Part shown: one piece after another, positions 1 through 7,142 of the stretch
How positions within the stretch are numbered: position 1 is the first letter of the stretch
Layout of the letters: each line of letters starts with the position of its first letter
NCBI RefSeq assembly: GCF_937900395.1
Contig: NZ_CALCDX010000100.1
Location: 1-39,395, forward strand
From: an uncultured Caulobacter sp.
GTDB lineage: Bacteria > Pseudomonadota > Alphaproteobacteria > Caulobacterales > Caulobacteraceae
Length of the DNA stretch: 39,395 nucleotides
Reading direction: 5' to 3'
Made by a program: the position numbers and the translations under genes
Notes under the pieces: model-generated
Database searches by the model: none
Told to the model about the DNA's origin: nothing
What the model saw: the letters and a program-made list of their open reading frames with translations, nothing else

Positions 1-390
1 CACCGCGCCCTGACCGGCCGCGGCAAGGCGGTCAGCCTGATGGCCATCGGCGACGACTGGCAGTCGATCTACGGCTGGCGCGGCAGCTCGCCGGAACTAT
101 TCCTCGACTTCGACCGCCACTTCCCCAGCCGCGGCAAGGCCAAGAGCCAGGTGCTGATGCTGACCACCAACTTCCGCAGCATCGAGCCGATCCTGCGCGA
201 CGCCGAGGCGCTGCTGGCGGGCGTCGCCTGCAAACAGGCCAAGCGCAGCCAGGCAGCCAAAGCCGCGCAGCCGGGCGACCACGGCGTGCGCAAAATCGAC
301 AACTTCGACCTCAGGCGTCAACTACCAGAACTGCTGCAGGAAATCGCCATGCAATGCGCGCATGTTGCCCAGCGCGGCAGCCGCGAGCGG
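1..390 (+). pseudogene. UvrD/Rep-like DNA helicase, internal fragment
   Basis: The frame is open from base 1 and encodes part of a superfamily-1 helicase. GDDWQSIYGWRGS at about residues 17-29 of the readable frame is motif III, and LTTNFRSIEPIL about 25 residues later is motif IV. Such enzymes translocate on single-stranded DNA and unwind duplexes using ATP. Helicase-like text continues to about AMQCAHVAQRGSRE (near 385), where the family would normally go on to motifs V and VI. Instead the plus-strand frame becomes nonsense and the minus strand becomes coding-like. The gene is therefore cut off by the window on the left and broken inside on the right. Its 3' third is not found elsewhere in the window. 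Family assignment is good; the right breakpoint is only known to about 20 bases. Confidence 0.7.
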
Positions 391-453
391 CACGGGATAA
401 CGGGCGGCCCGCGCCATATCCTGAACGATGCCGAGATCCTTCACGAAGATCTC
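370..453 (-). pseudogene. 3-hydroxyisobutyrate-dehydrogenase-like C-terminal fragment
   Basis: Read leftward, this stretch encodes EIFVKDLGIVQDMARAARYPVPLAAAAL. It closely resembles the C-terminal helical domain of beta-hydroxyacid dehydrogenases (3-hydroxyisobutyrate or L-threonate dehydrogenase type), where a FVKDLGIV motif carries the conserved Lys-Asp near the substrate site. Only about 28 residues of this protein are present. There is no Rossmann domain and no natural C-terminus: the frame runs on into antisense helicase sequence and stops at 322. It lies in the same open frame as the glutamate-dehydrogenase and SDR pieces upstream, so the three would read as one chimeric protein. A working gene is very unlikely. 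Confidence 0.55.
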
Positions 454-624
454 GACGAAGGGCCGCGGGCTGGGCAGCCCCGGCACCTGGGCCGAGTCGA
501 ACTTGAAGCTCAGGAACGCGCGCCGCGGCCCGGGCGCGCCCGAATGGCCGACACCGGTGCGCCAGTGGTTGGTGCGCAGCGTGGCGCCAGCCAGCCCCAG
601 CAGCTGGCGCAGCACCCGGTCCTC
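445..624 (-). pseudogene. NAD-specific glutamate dehydrogenase (GDH2 type), internal fragment
   Basis: The minus-strand frame here encodes EDRVLRQLLGLAGATLRTN, followed by a region with AFLSFKFDSAQVPGLPSPRP and FVEIFV. Large NAD-dependent glutamate dehydrogenases (about 1,600 residues) carry the pattern DEDRxLR...ATLRTN...SFK.DxxxVPxLPxPxP.xEIFVYSPR just before the catalytic domain. Only about 60 residues are present. At the right edge the text joins an SDR N-terminus at the shared residues EDR. At the left edge it joins a 3-hydroxyisobutyrate-dehydrogenase-like piece at the shared EIFV. The assignment rests on recognising this conserved block by eye and is reasonably sure; function is ruled out by length. 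Confidence 0.6.
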
Positions 625-777
625 GCCGAGCTCGGCAGAAAGCGCGGCCAGCCCGGCCTTGTCGATGTCAGACAGCCCGATGAACCACCCGGCGCTGGCG
701 AAGCGCTTGGCGCAGGCCAGGCCGATGCCGCTGGCCGCGCCGGTGATGAAGATGCTCTTGCGACCGTTGGCGGCCAT
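616..777 (-). pseudogene. Short-chain dehydrogenase/reductase, N-terminal fragment
   Basis: The ATG at 777 has a good ribosome binding site (GGGAGG about 8 bases upstream). It opens MAANGRKSIFITGAASGIG, the TGxxxGIG dinucleotide-binding motif of classical SDR oxidoreductases, followed by the second beta strand and an acidic Asp (LSDIDK) that favours NAD. After about 54 residues, at GEDR, the frame turns into glutamate-dehydrogenase text. The catalytic Ser, Tyr and Lys of the SDR family (normally near residues 140-160) are absent. A longer in-frame start exists at 918 but adds arginine-rich non-family sequence. The 5' end looks native; the rest of the gene is missing. Confidence 0.65.
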
Positions 778-916
778 CTCGTCGTCCCTCCCGATATCCT
801 TGTTATCGCTGATCAGATGACGAGCCGCGCAAAGGGTCAAGCGCGCGTCGCGCGATCTTGCCAGGCTTGACCATGGGCGGGAGAGCTTCCGTCGACGCCA
901 GCCGCCGAGTCTCCGC

Positions 917-1474
917 ATGACCCACGAACATCTCGACCAGCTTTCTCTGGACCTGCTGGGCCGTCCCTATGACGCGCTCAACGACGTGCAGAAGCGCGTC
1001 ATCGACCTGATCCTGGCCGAACAGCCCTCGGACCCGCGGCTGCTGCTGGACGAGGACGGCACCTTCTGGACGCGCCTGGCCGACCGGGTGGCGGCGGTGG
1101 GCGGCTCGTGGGGCTTCATCGGCGGCTTCGCCCTGGCCCTGGCTTTGTGGATGGGCTGGAACCTGCTGACCAAGCCGTTGGGCCTGGTCTTCGACCCCTA
1201 TCCGTTCATCTTCCTCAACCTGCTGCTCTCGACCCTGGCGGCCATCCAGGCGCCGGTGATCATGATGAGCCAGAACCGCCAGGCGGCGAAGGACCGCCTG
1301 ACCGCCGAGCACGACTACGCCGTCAACCTGCGGGCCGAGCTTGAGATCATGCGGGTGATCGACAAGCTGGACGCCCTGCGCAGCGACGAGCTGATGGTGC
1401 TGTGCCGAGAGCACGCCGCGCGGCTGGCCGTGCTGCAGGACGAGGTGGCGCGTCTGCGGGCGGAGCGGGGCTAG
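917..1474 (+). CDS. DUF1003 family membrane protein
   Basis: This 185-residue protein has the DUF1003 pattern: a soluble N-terminus, a first membrane helix (about residues 64-84, GSWGFIGGFALALALWMGWN) and a second (about 95-115) containing the family's DPYPFIFLNLLLS...QAPVIMMSQNRQ block. A charged C-terminal helix (about 120-185) is probably a coiled coil. The family is common in proteobacteria and its biochemical role is unknown; it is sometimes annotated as a cyclic-nucleotide-related membrane protein without proof. The ATG at 917 is preceded by only a weak purine stretch. It stands alone, divergent from the truncated SDR gene, and is followed by an inverted-repeat element. Confidence 0.85.
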   Translation: MTHEHLDQLSLDLLGRPYDALNDVQKRVIDLILAEQPSDPRLLLDEDGTFWTRLADRVAAVGGSWGFIGGFALALALWMGWNLLTKPLGLVFDPYPFIFLNLLLSTLAAIQAPVIMMSQNRQAAKDRLTAEHDYAVNLRAELEIMRVIDKLDALRSDELMVLCREHAARLAVLQDEVARLRAERG

Positions 1475-1503
1475 AGCGCAATATTCTCGGCGCGATCAAC
1501 TCC

Positions 1504-1645
1504 CGCCTTCCTGGGCCTTGTGCCCAGGACCCATCGTTCCGTCGCTGCTGATCTTGACCCGCAACCTGGGCCTCTCAGCTTGCGACGATCCTGAACGTAC
1601 GAGCCGCCGCCGGCATGGGTCCTGGGCACAAGGCCCAGGAAGGCG
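1504..1645. repeat. Intergenic element with perfect 31-bp inverted ends (family E)
   Basis: Positions 1504-1534 and 1615-1645 are perfect reverse complements over 31 bases. Each arm also contains a small hairpin of its own (CCTGGGC-N5-GCCCAGG). The 80 bases between arms have no coding character. The whole 142-bp unit lies between the converging DUF1003 and DUF3147 genes, so it could fold as a large stem in both transcripts. Its layout matches the other intergenic elements in this window although the arm sequence differs. Only one copy is present here. Confidence 0.8.
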
Positions 1646-1686
1646 AGCTTTTGAGTCCGAAGACCCGGTTGCATGCTCATCCGCGG

Positions 1687-2037
1687 CTAGAGCTTCAAGC
1701 CGAACTTTGGTCCGGCCCAGACCATCGCCGCGTAGAGCGCCATGGTCAGCAGGCAGCCGGCGGTGAGGGCGGCCCAGAACGGCGCGCCGCGCTTCAGCAT
1801 CGCCGGGATCAGCAGGAACATCGGCAGGGACGGCAGCACGAACCAGAAGGTTCCGGTCGCGTGATCGGCCAGCCGCACCGGATCGCGGGTGTCGCGCCAC
1901 AGCCAGATCATGCCCAGCACCGACACCAGAGGCAGCGAGGCCATGAGGCCGCCGAGGCCGGGATAGCGCTTGGCGATCTCCGCCACGGCGGCGACGATCA
2001 CGCCGGACATGGCCGCCTTGATCACGAGATACAGCAT
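1687..2037 (-). CDS. DUF3147 family membrane protein
   Basis: A 116-residue, very hydrophobic protein with about four membrane helices. The central ASLPLVSVLGMIWLWRDT block and the tail ...FWFVLPSLPMFLLIPAMLKRG are typical of DUF3147. Length equals the family norm. The function of the family is not known; an inner-membrane location is inferred from the helices. The ATG at 2037 begins MLYLVIKAAMSG, directly entering the first helix, so a longer start is unlikely. It converges with the DUF1003 gene, separated by the 31-bp inverted repeat element. Confidence 0.8.
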   Translation of the reverse strand: MLYLVIKAAMSGVIVAAVAEIAKRYPGLGGLMASLPLVSVLGMIWLWRDTRDPVRLADHATGTFWFVLPSLPMFLLIPAMLKRGAPFWAALTAGCLLTMALYAAMVWAGPKFGLKL

Positions 2038-2133
2038 GCGCTCAGCCTGGACCGATCCGACGTTCGAGCCAAGGGTGGGAACGGACGCGCGCCTCGGGTC
2101 TTAGTTTCACGCGTGTTGCGTGGGAGATTTCCG

Positions 2134-2301
2134 ATGAGCGACCCCAAGGATCAGGAACAGCAGGACGCCCTGGCGAAGGCTTCGACCGACCGCCGGGACC
2201 AGGGCGACATCGCCGCCGATGACGCCGGCGCCACCGCGATCGGCCACCGCGTCCAAGAGGCGCTGGAGCAGGACGACGACGAGGTCCACTGCACGGACTG
2301 A
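2134..2301 (+). CDS. Small acidic hypothetical protein, 55 aa
   Basis: An ATG at 2134 with an upstream GGGAGA opens a 55-residue frame rich in Asp, Glu and Gln (about one third acidic), beginning MSDPKDQEQQDALAK and ending EQDDDEVHCTD. It has no membrane segment or signal peptide and one cysteine near the end. The plus strand is open far upstream, but that sequence overlaps DUF3147 in antisense and lacks protein-like composition, so the short start is chosen. It converges with the GlxA-type regulator, ending 5 bases before that gene's stop. I do not recognise the family; composition suggests a soluble, partly disordered protein. Confidence 0.6.
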   Translation: MSDPKDQEQQDALAKASTDRRDQGDIAADDAGATAIGHRVQEALEQDDDEVHCTD

Positions 2302-2306
2302 GCGGA

Positions 2307-3248
2307 CTACCCCGCCTTCGCCGCCCGCCGCAGGGCCTGGGGCGGCTGCCCGAAGGCGCGGACGAAGGCGCGGCGCATCCGTTCTGGATCGCCAAAGCCC
2401 GTTTCCAAGGCGACGTCCTCGACCTGCAGCGGCTGGCTGTCCAGCAGGGCGCGGGCGGCCTCGACCCGCAGGCGCTCGATGGCCTTTGCCGGCGTGACGC
2501 CGGTCTCCTGGGCGAAAAGGCGAGCGAAGTTGCGGGGGCTCATGGCCGCGCGGTCGGCGAGTTGCTCGACGCTGAGCGACTCCGACAGGTTCTGGCGCGC
2601 CCAGGACAGCAGGGCGTCGAAGCGGCCGGGCCTCAGGTCGATCAGGGCCGAGTGCTGCGATTGGCCGCCCGGGCGGTGGTGATAGACGACGAGCTGCTGG
2701 GCGGTGCGGCGGGCGATGGCCTCGCCCAGGTCCGCGCCGATCAAGGCCAGGGACAGGTCGATGCCGGCGGTGATGCCGGCCGAGCTCCACATCTTGCCGT
2801 CCTGGATCCAGATGCGGTCGGGTTCCAGCCGGATGTTCGGATAGCGGCGCTGGAAGTCCTGGGTTCGGCTCCAGTGCGTCGTCGCGCGCTTGCCGTCCAG
2901 CAGGCCCGCCTCGGCCAGGACATAGGTCCCCGAACAGACCGAGGCGACGCGACGCGCCTCGCGGCCGGCCTTGCGGACAAAGGCCAGGGTCTCGGGGCAG
3001 GTCGCCGGGACCTTCACCCCGTCGCCGCCAGCGACGATCAGGGTGTCCAGCGGCGGCGCGTCGCTCAGCGCCTTGGTCTGCACGACCAAGCCCGACGAGC
3101 TGAGCGTCGGCTCGCCGCGCAGCGACAGGAAATGCAGGCTGTAGGCGCCGGGCGAGAACCGTCCGCTGATCTCGAACGCGGCGATCGGGCCGGTCGCGTC
3201 CAGCAGCTGGAAGCCCGGATAGACAAGAAAGCCGATCGCGCGGGGCAT
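2307..3248 (-). CDS. GlxA-type transcriptional regulator (DJ-1/PfpI domain plus AraC HTH)
   Basis: This 313-residue protein has an N-terminal class-I glutamine-amidotransferase-like DJ-1/PfpI domain (about 1-190) and a C-terminal AraC/XylS DNA-binding domain (about 215-310) with two helix-turn-helix units (SVEQLADRAAMSPRNFARLF and the DVALETGFGDPERMRRAF region). GlxA-family members sense small molecules and usually control a neighbouring enzyme gene. The nucleophile-elbow cysteine is kept (ASVCSGTYVLAEAGLL, Cys105). An ATG at 3287 is possible, but the family starts at MPRAIGFLVYPG, so 3248 is preferred. It is divergent from a DJ-1/PfpI enzyme that resembles its own sensor domain. The 97-bp gap holds two perfect palindromes, likely operators for this protein. 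Confidence 0.88.
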   Translation of the reverse strand: MPRAIGFLVYPGFQLLDATGPIAAFEISGRFSPGAYSLHFLSLRGEPTLSSSGLVVQTKALSDAPPLDTLIVAGGDGVKVPATCPETLAFVRKAGREARRVASVCSGTYVLAEAGLLDGKRATTHWSRTQDFQRRYPNIRLEPDRIWIQDGKMWSSAGITAGIDLSLALIGADLGEAIARRTAQQLVVYHHRPGGQSQHSALIDLRPGRFDALLSWARQNLSESLSVEQLADRAAMSPRNFARLFAQETGVTPAKAIERLRVEAARALLDSQPLQVEDVALETGFGDPERMRRAFVRAFGQPPQALRRAAKAG

Positions 3249-3274
3249 GGCGAGACGCCTTGGCTGAATCCGTG

Positions 3275-3291
3275 GGAAATATGTCATTTCC
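3275..3291. promoter_or_regulatory. Palindrome GGAAAT-N5-ATTTCC, candidate GlxA-type operator
   Basis: A perfect 6-5-6 palindrome lies 27 bases upstream of the regulator's preferred start, in the divergent gap between regulator and isonitrile-hydratase-like gene. If the alternative regulator start at 3287 were used it would overlap the start region. The site is seen directly; its role is inferred from position and symmetry. Confidence 0.45.
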
Positions 3292-3319
3292 GCCAGACGC
3301 TAATCGAACCATGTTCTCC

Positions 3320-3335
3320 CCGTCAACCGTGACGG
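3320..3335. promoter_or_regulatory. Palindrome CCGTCA-N4-TGACGG upstream of the DJ-1/PfpI gene
   Basis: A perfect 6-4-6 palindrome ends 10 bases before the ATG at 3346. It could block the ribosome site or start region of the downstream gene as RNA, or act as a DNA operator for the divergent GlxA-type regulator. The sequence differs from the palindrome at 3275, so the two may bind different proteins. Confidence 0.4.
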
Positions 3336-3345
3336 AAACAACCGC

Positions 3346-4026
3346 ATGAGCCAGCCCCTCTCCATAGTAATCGCCCTGTTCCCGGGTGTGACCCATCTGG
3401 ACTTCACCGGTCCGCACCAGGTGCTGTGCCGCCTGCCGGGCGCCAAGGTCACCGTCGCCAGCCTGGCGGGCGGCGAGATCGAGGCCGACGGCCTGGTCTT
3501 CGCGCATCTGCCGAAGCTGTCGGACATAGAGGCCTGCGACGTGCTGATCGTGCCCGGCGGGTTTGGGACCACCGAGGCGATGGGCGACCGGGACTTCATC
3601 GCCGAGATCCGCCGGCTGGCGGACGGCGCGCGCTACGTCTGCTCGGTCTGCACCGGCTCGCTGGTGCTCGCGGCGGCGGGCCTGCTGAAGGGCAAGCGGG
3701 CGGCCTGCCACTGGGCTTGGCGCGATCAGCTGGCGCTGTTCGGGGCGATCCCCGATCCGTCGCGGGTGGCGCGGGACGGGCGCTACATCACCGGCGGCGG
3801 GGTCACGGCCGGCATCGACTTCGCCCTGACCCTGATCGCCGAGCTGGCGGGAGACGAGGTGGCCCAGGGGATCCAGCTGGCGGTCGAGTATGCGCCGGCG
3901 CCGCCGTTCGACGCGGGACGCCCGGAGACCGCGCCGCCGCAGGTGCTGCAGCGGATCAGCGCCTTCTATGGCTCGGCGATGGGCGAGCGGGTCGAGGCGG
4001 CGAAACAGGCGGCGGCGGCTCTTTAA
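3346..4026 (+). CDS. DJ-1/PfpI family protein, isonitrile hydratase-like
   Basis: This 226-residue single-domain protein matches the isonitrile hydratase branch of the DJ-1/PfpI superfamily in length and motifs: LIVPGGFG near residue 67, the nucleophile elbow SVCTGSLVLAAAGLL (Cys102-Thr103) followed by GKRAACHW, and GGGVTAGID near 155. In Pseudomonas putida InhA the equivalent Cys-Thr pair hydrates isonitriles to N-substituted formamides. The enzyme would be cytosolic, as there is no signal peptide. The true substrate here is unknown because many close relatives are uncharacterised. It is divergent from a GlxA-type regulator whose sensor domain is its paralogue, so substrate-responsive control is plausible. 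Confidence 0.8.
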   Translation: MSQPLSIVIALFPGVTHLDFTGPHQVLCRLPGAKVTVASLAGGEIEADGLVFAHLPKLSDIEACDVLIVPGGFGTTEAMGDRDFIAEIRRLADGARYVCSVCTGSLVLAAAGLLKGKRAACHWAWRDQLALFGAIPDPSRVARDGRYITGGGVTAGIDFALTLIAELAGDEVAQGIQLAVEYAPAPPFDAGRPETAPPQVLQRISAFYGSAMGERVEAAKQAAAAL

Positions 4027-4028
4027 GT

Positions 4029-4141
4029 TCCCCCCGCGATGCGGGGGAGGTGGCCCAGAGGGCCGGAGGGGGCAAGCTCGGCCCATGCGATGCTCGCCCC
4101 CTCAGTCACTCCGTGACAGCTCCCCCGCATCGCGGGGGAGC
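4029..4141. repeat. Intergenic palindromic element, family B copy 1
   Basis: The element begins with a small hairpin (CCCCCGC-GAT-GCGGGGG) and ends with its inverted counterpart (CCCCCGC-ATC-GCGGGGG). In between is a GTGGCCCAGAGGGCCGG block and a CAGTCACTCCGTGACAG hairpin. A near-identical unit is at 8826 and a relative at 26051. It fills the gap between the DJ-1 gene and the converging dioxygenase gene. Such units often give spurious short arginine-proline-rich ORFs; none is coding. Confidence 0.85.
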
Positions 4142-4157
4142 AACTTGGCTTCGCGCC

Positions 4158-4940
4158 TCACCCCAGCTTCACGCCCGTCATCGAGATCGCCGCGAAGACG
4201 TCGTCGTTGAAAAAGCTGATGGGCTCGCCTTGGCCCGCCGCGCCCAGCACGTAGAGCAAGGGCAGGTAGTGCTCGGCGCTATTGATCGAGGCCTCGGCGT
4301 CGGGTCCCAGGTCGCGCCAATCGATCAGGGCGTCGTGGTTGCCGGCCAGGATCAGGGCCTTGGCCTTCTGGTTGAAGCGGTCGGCCCAGGGCGGCGCCTC
4401 GGGGCGACGGAAGTCGGCGGCGCGCAGATTGTGGACGATGTCGCCGCTGCCCAGGATCATCACGCCTTCGTCGCGCAGCGGGGCCAGGCGCCTGCCCGCC
4501 TCGTAGTGCCAGCGGTCCGAGCGGCCGCGATCGAGACTGAGCTGCACCACGGGAATGTCGGCGTCGGGATACATCGGCCTCAGCACGCCCCAAGCGCCGT
4601 GGTCGAGACCGCGGGTCGGATGCTGCACGACCGGATCGGGCGACAGGAGCTCGGACACCCGCGCCGCCAGGGCCGGATCGCCGGGCGCGCGATATTGGAC
4701 GTCGAACAGCGCCTGCGGAAAGCCGCCGAAGTCGTGGATCGTCTCGGGCGCGATCGCCGCGCTGACCGCCGAGGCGCCGCGCGTCTCCCAGTGGGCGCTG
4801 ACCATCAGGATCGCGCGCGGGCGCGGCAGCTCACGGCCCAGGCGCGCCCAGTCGCGGCTCCAGGCGTTGTCCTCGATGGCGTTCATCGGCGAGCCGTGGC
4901 CGAGGAACAGGACGGGCATGCGGGACATGACGGCGCTCAT
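4158..4940 (-). CDS. ygiD: 4,5-DOPA-extradiol-dioxygenase-like protein (YgiD/DODA family)
   Basis: The protein aligns by eye along its length with E. coli YgiD: FLGHGSPMNAIEDN at the start, VSAHWETRG near residue 45, IHDFGGFPQALFD, DHGAWGVL.PMYPDADIPVVQLS, and EHYLPLLYVLGA near the end. Histidines in GHGS, SAHW, VHNLR and EHYLP are the expected metal ligands of the class-III extradiol dioxygenase fold. The family opens catechol rings such as DOPA, but the natural substrate in most bacteria is not known. Several ATGs cluster at 4949, 4940, 4928 and 4919 without a clear ribosome site; 4940 is a compromise. The neighbours do not suggest a pathway. Confidence 0.85.
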   Translation of the reverse strand: MSAVMSRMPVLFLGHGSPMNAIEDNAWSRDWARLGRELPRPRAILMVSAHWETRGASAVSAAIAPETIHDFGGFPQALFDVQYRAPGDPALAARVSELLSPDPVVQHPTRGLDHGAWGVLRPMYPDADIPVVQLSLDRGRSDRWHYEAGRRLAPLRDEGVMILGSGDIVHNLRAADFRRPEAPPWADRFNQKAKALILAGNHDALIDWRDLGPDAEASINSAEHYLPLLYVLGAAGQGEPISFFNDDVFAAISMTGVKLG

Positions 4941-5043
4941 TAGAAACAACTTGAGTTACAGATAAGGCGCGTGACGCGCCGCCGCAACTCGGCGCCGTTA
5001 CGGCGGCCTTTCCCGGCGCGAGCGGCTTTGGTATGCGCGAGCC

Positions 5044-6192
5044 GTGACCGCGCCGCTTACACCCTCCGCCTCGACCTCGTCGGAAACCGCCTCCGCGCCG
5101 TCCGGCAAGGAAGCCGTGCGCGGCGGGGCCCTGGACTTCCTGCGGTTCCTCGCCTCCCTGCTGATCGTGGTCTACCACTACGGCGCCGAGAGCCCGATGC
5201 GGATCGAGCGCTTCGCCCAGGTGTTCTCGCGCGGCTTTCTCGCCACGGACTTCTTCCTGATGCTGTCGGGCTATGTGCTGGGCCGGGCCTATGGCGGCTC
5301 GGTGCTGAAGGGACACATCAGCACGCCGCGCTTCTGGGTCCGCCGCGCGGCGCGAGTCTGGCCGGGGCATCTGGCGGTTCTGGCGATGCTGGCCGTGCTG
5401 GTCTTGATCCTCAACGCGGTCGGCACCGACGCCCACAAGCCCAGCCGCTTCGCCTGGGACCAGCTGCCGACCCAGGCCCTGCTGGTTCACGCGTGGGGCT
5501 TTCCCAGCGACGGCTGGAACCTGCCCAGCTGGTCGTTGTCGGCGCTGATCGTCTGCTACGCGCTCTTCCCGCTATTCTGGCGAAACGTCAGCAAGATCCG
5601 CCACGCCTGGCTTTTGCCGCTGATCGGCGTGGCGGTCATGGCCGCCTTCGAGGTCCTGGCCGAGGTCGTGTTCGACCACGCCCTGGCCGACCTGCAGTTC
5701 CAGTTCGGCGTGGTGCGCGCCCTGCCGCTGTTCATCCTGGGCGTCTGCCTGGCGCGGGCCGTCGACATGCGCTGGCCCTCCGAGGGCGCCGCCAAGGCTC
5801 TGCTGTGGGGCGGCGTCGCCCTGCTGGTCGTCACCCAGCCGCTGGACCGCTACGCCCTGCCCGAACAGTGGATGTTCGACGCGCCGTCGCTCTTGGCCAT
5901 CGCCATGATCGTGCTGGGCGCCGGCCGCCTGCCGGTCAAGCGCCCCCAGGCCTGGATCGAGGAGGGCGCCAAGCTGTCCTTCGCCCTGTTCATCACCCAC
6001 ATCTTCGTCGGGGTGATCTATTGGAGCGCCATCCACAAGCTGATCGACACCGTGCCGATCGGCATCGGCTGGCAGTGGCTGATGTGGCTGGCCGGCTTCC
6101 CGCTGGCCTATGGCGCGGCCTGGCTGTTCCACACCTATATCGACCAACCGCTGCAGGACCGACTGCAGCCGCTGCTGAGGAAGTCCTCTTAA
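5044..6192 (+). CDS. Acyltransferase family 3 (OafA/NolL-type) membrane protein
   Basis: A 382-residue multi-spanning protein. The N-terminal LDFLRFLASLLIVVYHYGAE block carries the catalytic-type histidine of acyltransferase family 3 (residues about 30-49), followed by FLMLSGYVLGRAY and a conserved RRAARVWPGH arginine cluster near 100. About ten membrane helices follow. Such proteins move acetyl or other acyl groups from the cytoplasm onto surface sugars such as O-antigen, capsule or peptidoglycan. The start is GTG at 5044, which leaves a short Ser/Thr/Pro-rich cytosolic tail. No sugar-synthesis genes lie nearby, so the acceptor is unknown. Confidence 0.85.
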   Translation: MTAPLTPSASTSSETASAPSGKEAVRGGALDFLRFLASLLIVVYHYGAESPMRIERFAQVFSRGFLATDFFLMLSGYVLGRAYGGSVLKGHISTPRFWVRRAARVWPGHLAVLAMLAVLVLILNAVGTDAHKPSRFAWDQLPTQALLVHAWGFPSDGWNLPSWSLSALIVCYALFPLFWRNVSKIRHAWLLPLIGVAVMAAFEVLAEVVFDHALADLQFQFGVVRALPLFILGVCLARAVDMRWPSEGAAKALLWGGVALLVVTQPLDRYALPEQWMFDAPSLLAIAMIVLGAGRLPVKRPQAWIEEGAKLSFALFITHIFVGVIYWSAIHKLIDTVPIGIGWQWLMWLAGFPLAYGAAWLFHTYIDQPLQDRLQPLLRKSS

Positions 6193-6323
6193 GATCCGAT
6201 CCCGGCGAACGCCGGGGCCCAGATTCATCTGGAGCGGCTTGAGGGCTCGCGCCTTCGGCCTCAGCCAACCCGCGCGCTCGGAGAATTCGATCTAGACCCC
6301 GGCATTCGCCGGGGAGGTCGGGG
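6193..6323. repeat. Intergenic palindromic element, family A copy 1
   Basis: The left end reads CCCGGCGAACGCCGGGGCCCAG and the right end is its inverted match (CCCCGGCATTCGCCGGGG), so each end is a short hairpin and the two ends can pair with each other. Copies with the same ends are at 7143 and 21444. This one sits between the acyltransferase and phosphatase genes. The middle part differs between copies. Confidence 0.85.
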
Positions 6324-6367
6324 TTTAGGGATTTCGTTCGTCACGAAGGCCCGCTAAATCCCCCGCC

Positions 6368-7141
6368 ATGACCCGTCACATCCCCCTGCAAGGCGTCGAG
6401 AACTTCCGCGATTTCGGCGACTATGCCGCCGGAGCGGGGCGGCTGAAGAAGGGCGTGCTGTTCCGCGCCGCCCACCAGGCCGAGGCGACCGACGAGGATC
6501 TCGACGCGCTGGCGGCCCTGGGGATCGTCACCCTGGTCGATCTGCGCCGCCCCAACGAGCGCGAGCGTTCGCCCTCGCGCCGCTGGAAAGGCTTTTCCGC
6601 CCAGGTGATCGACAACGACCTGGGCGTGACCGGGACCGACCCCTGGCTTGAGTTCATCACCAGCACGGATCTGACCGAGGACGCCGTCCACGACTACATG
6701 GACGAGTACTATCGCCGCCTGCCGTTCAAGGAGCGGCACATCGATCTCTTCCGCCGCTTCTTCTTGGCGTTGGCGGAAGGGCGGGGCCCGGCCCTGATCC
6801 ACTGCGCGGCGGGCAAGGATCGCACCGGCGTGTTGGCGGCCCTGACCCACCACATCGCCGGCGTGGCCGACGATGACGTCATCGACGACTATCTGCTGAC
6901 CAACGACCCCACCCGCTTCGACCGTCGGGGCCGCATCTTCATGGATCACATCCAGGAGCTGACCGGTCGTCGGCCCGACGAGGCCGCCATGCGCGCGGCC
7001 ATGGGCGTCGAGGCCCGCTATCTGGCCGCGGCCTTCGCGGTGATCAAGGAAGAGTGCGGCTCGCTGGACGGCTATCTGGAGCGGGTTGTCGGGCTGAACG
7101 CGGATGCGCGCGAGCAGGTGCGGGCGCATATTTTGCTGTAG
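6368..7141 (+). CDS. Tyrosine-protein phosphatase (SIW14/DSP-like)
   Basis: This 257-residue protein has the cysteine-phosphatase signature HCAAGKDRTG (Cys146, Arg152) in the CX5R form typical of bacterial tyrosine/serine or phosphoinositide phosphatases. The N-terminal GVENFRDFGDY and VLFRAAH blocks, and LVDLRRPNERE near 56-66, match the Y_phosphatase3 family. It has no signal peptide, so it should act in the cytosol. The physiological substrate cannot be read from the sequence. It stands alone between two family-A repeat elements, which makes it an isolated transcription unit. Confidence 0.85.
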   Translation: MTRHIPLQGVENFRDFGDYAAGAGRLKKGVLFRAAHQAEATDEDLDALAALGIVTLVDLRRPNERERSPSRRWKGFSAQVIDNDLGVTGTDPWLEFITSTDLTEDAVHDYMDEYYRRLPFKERHIDLFRRFFLALAEGRGPALIHCAAGKDRTGVLAALTHHIAGVADDDVIDDYLLTNDPTRFDRRGRIFMDHIQELTGRRPDEAAMRAAMGVEARYLAAAFAVIKEECGSLDGYLERVVGLNADAREQVRAHILL

Positions 7142-7142
7142 C

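Noticed and set aside
322..918. A single 198-residue SDR protein
   Set aside because: Only the first 54 residues after 777 fit the SDR family. The rest matches glutamate dehydrogenase and 3-hydroxyisobutyrate dehydrogenase segments, and the catalytic Tyr-Lys is absent.
4030..4145. Short ORFs rich in Pro, Arg, Gly and Ser within repeat elements (also at 8826 and 26051)
   Set aside because: They are translations of palindromic family-B elements. The same peptide strings recur wherever the element lies, so they are not genes.
4158..4940. DOPA-dioxygenase-like gene and isonitrile hydratase as parts of one new pathway
   Set aside because: They converge, are separated by a repeat element, and share no regulator or metabolic link visible in the sequence.
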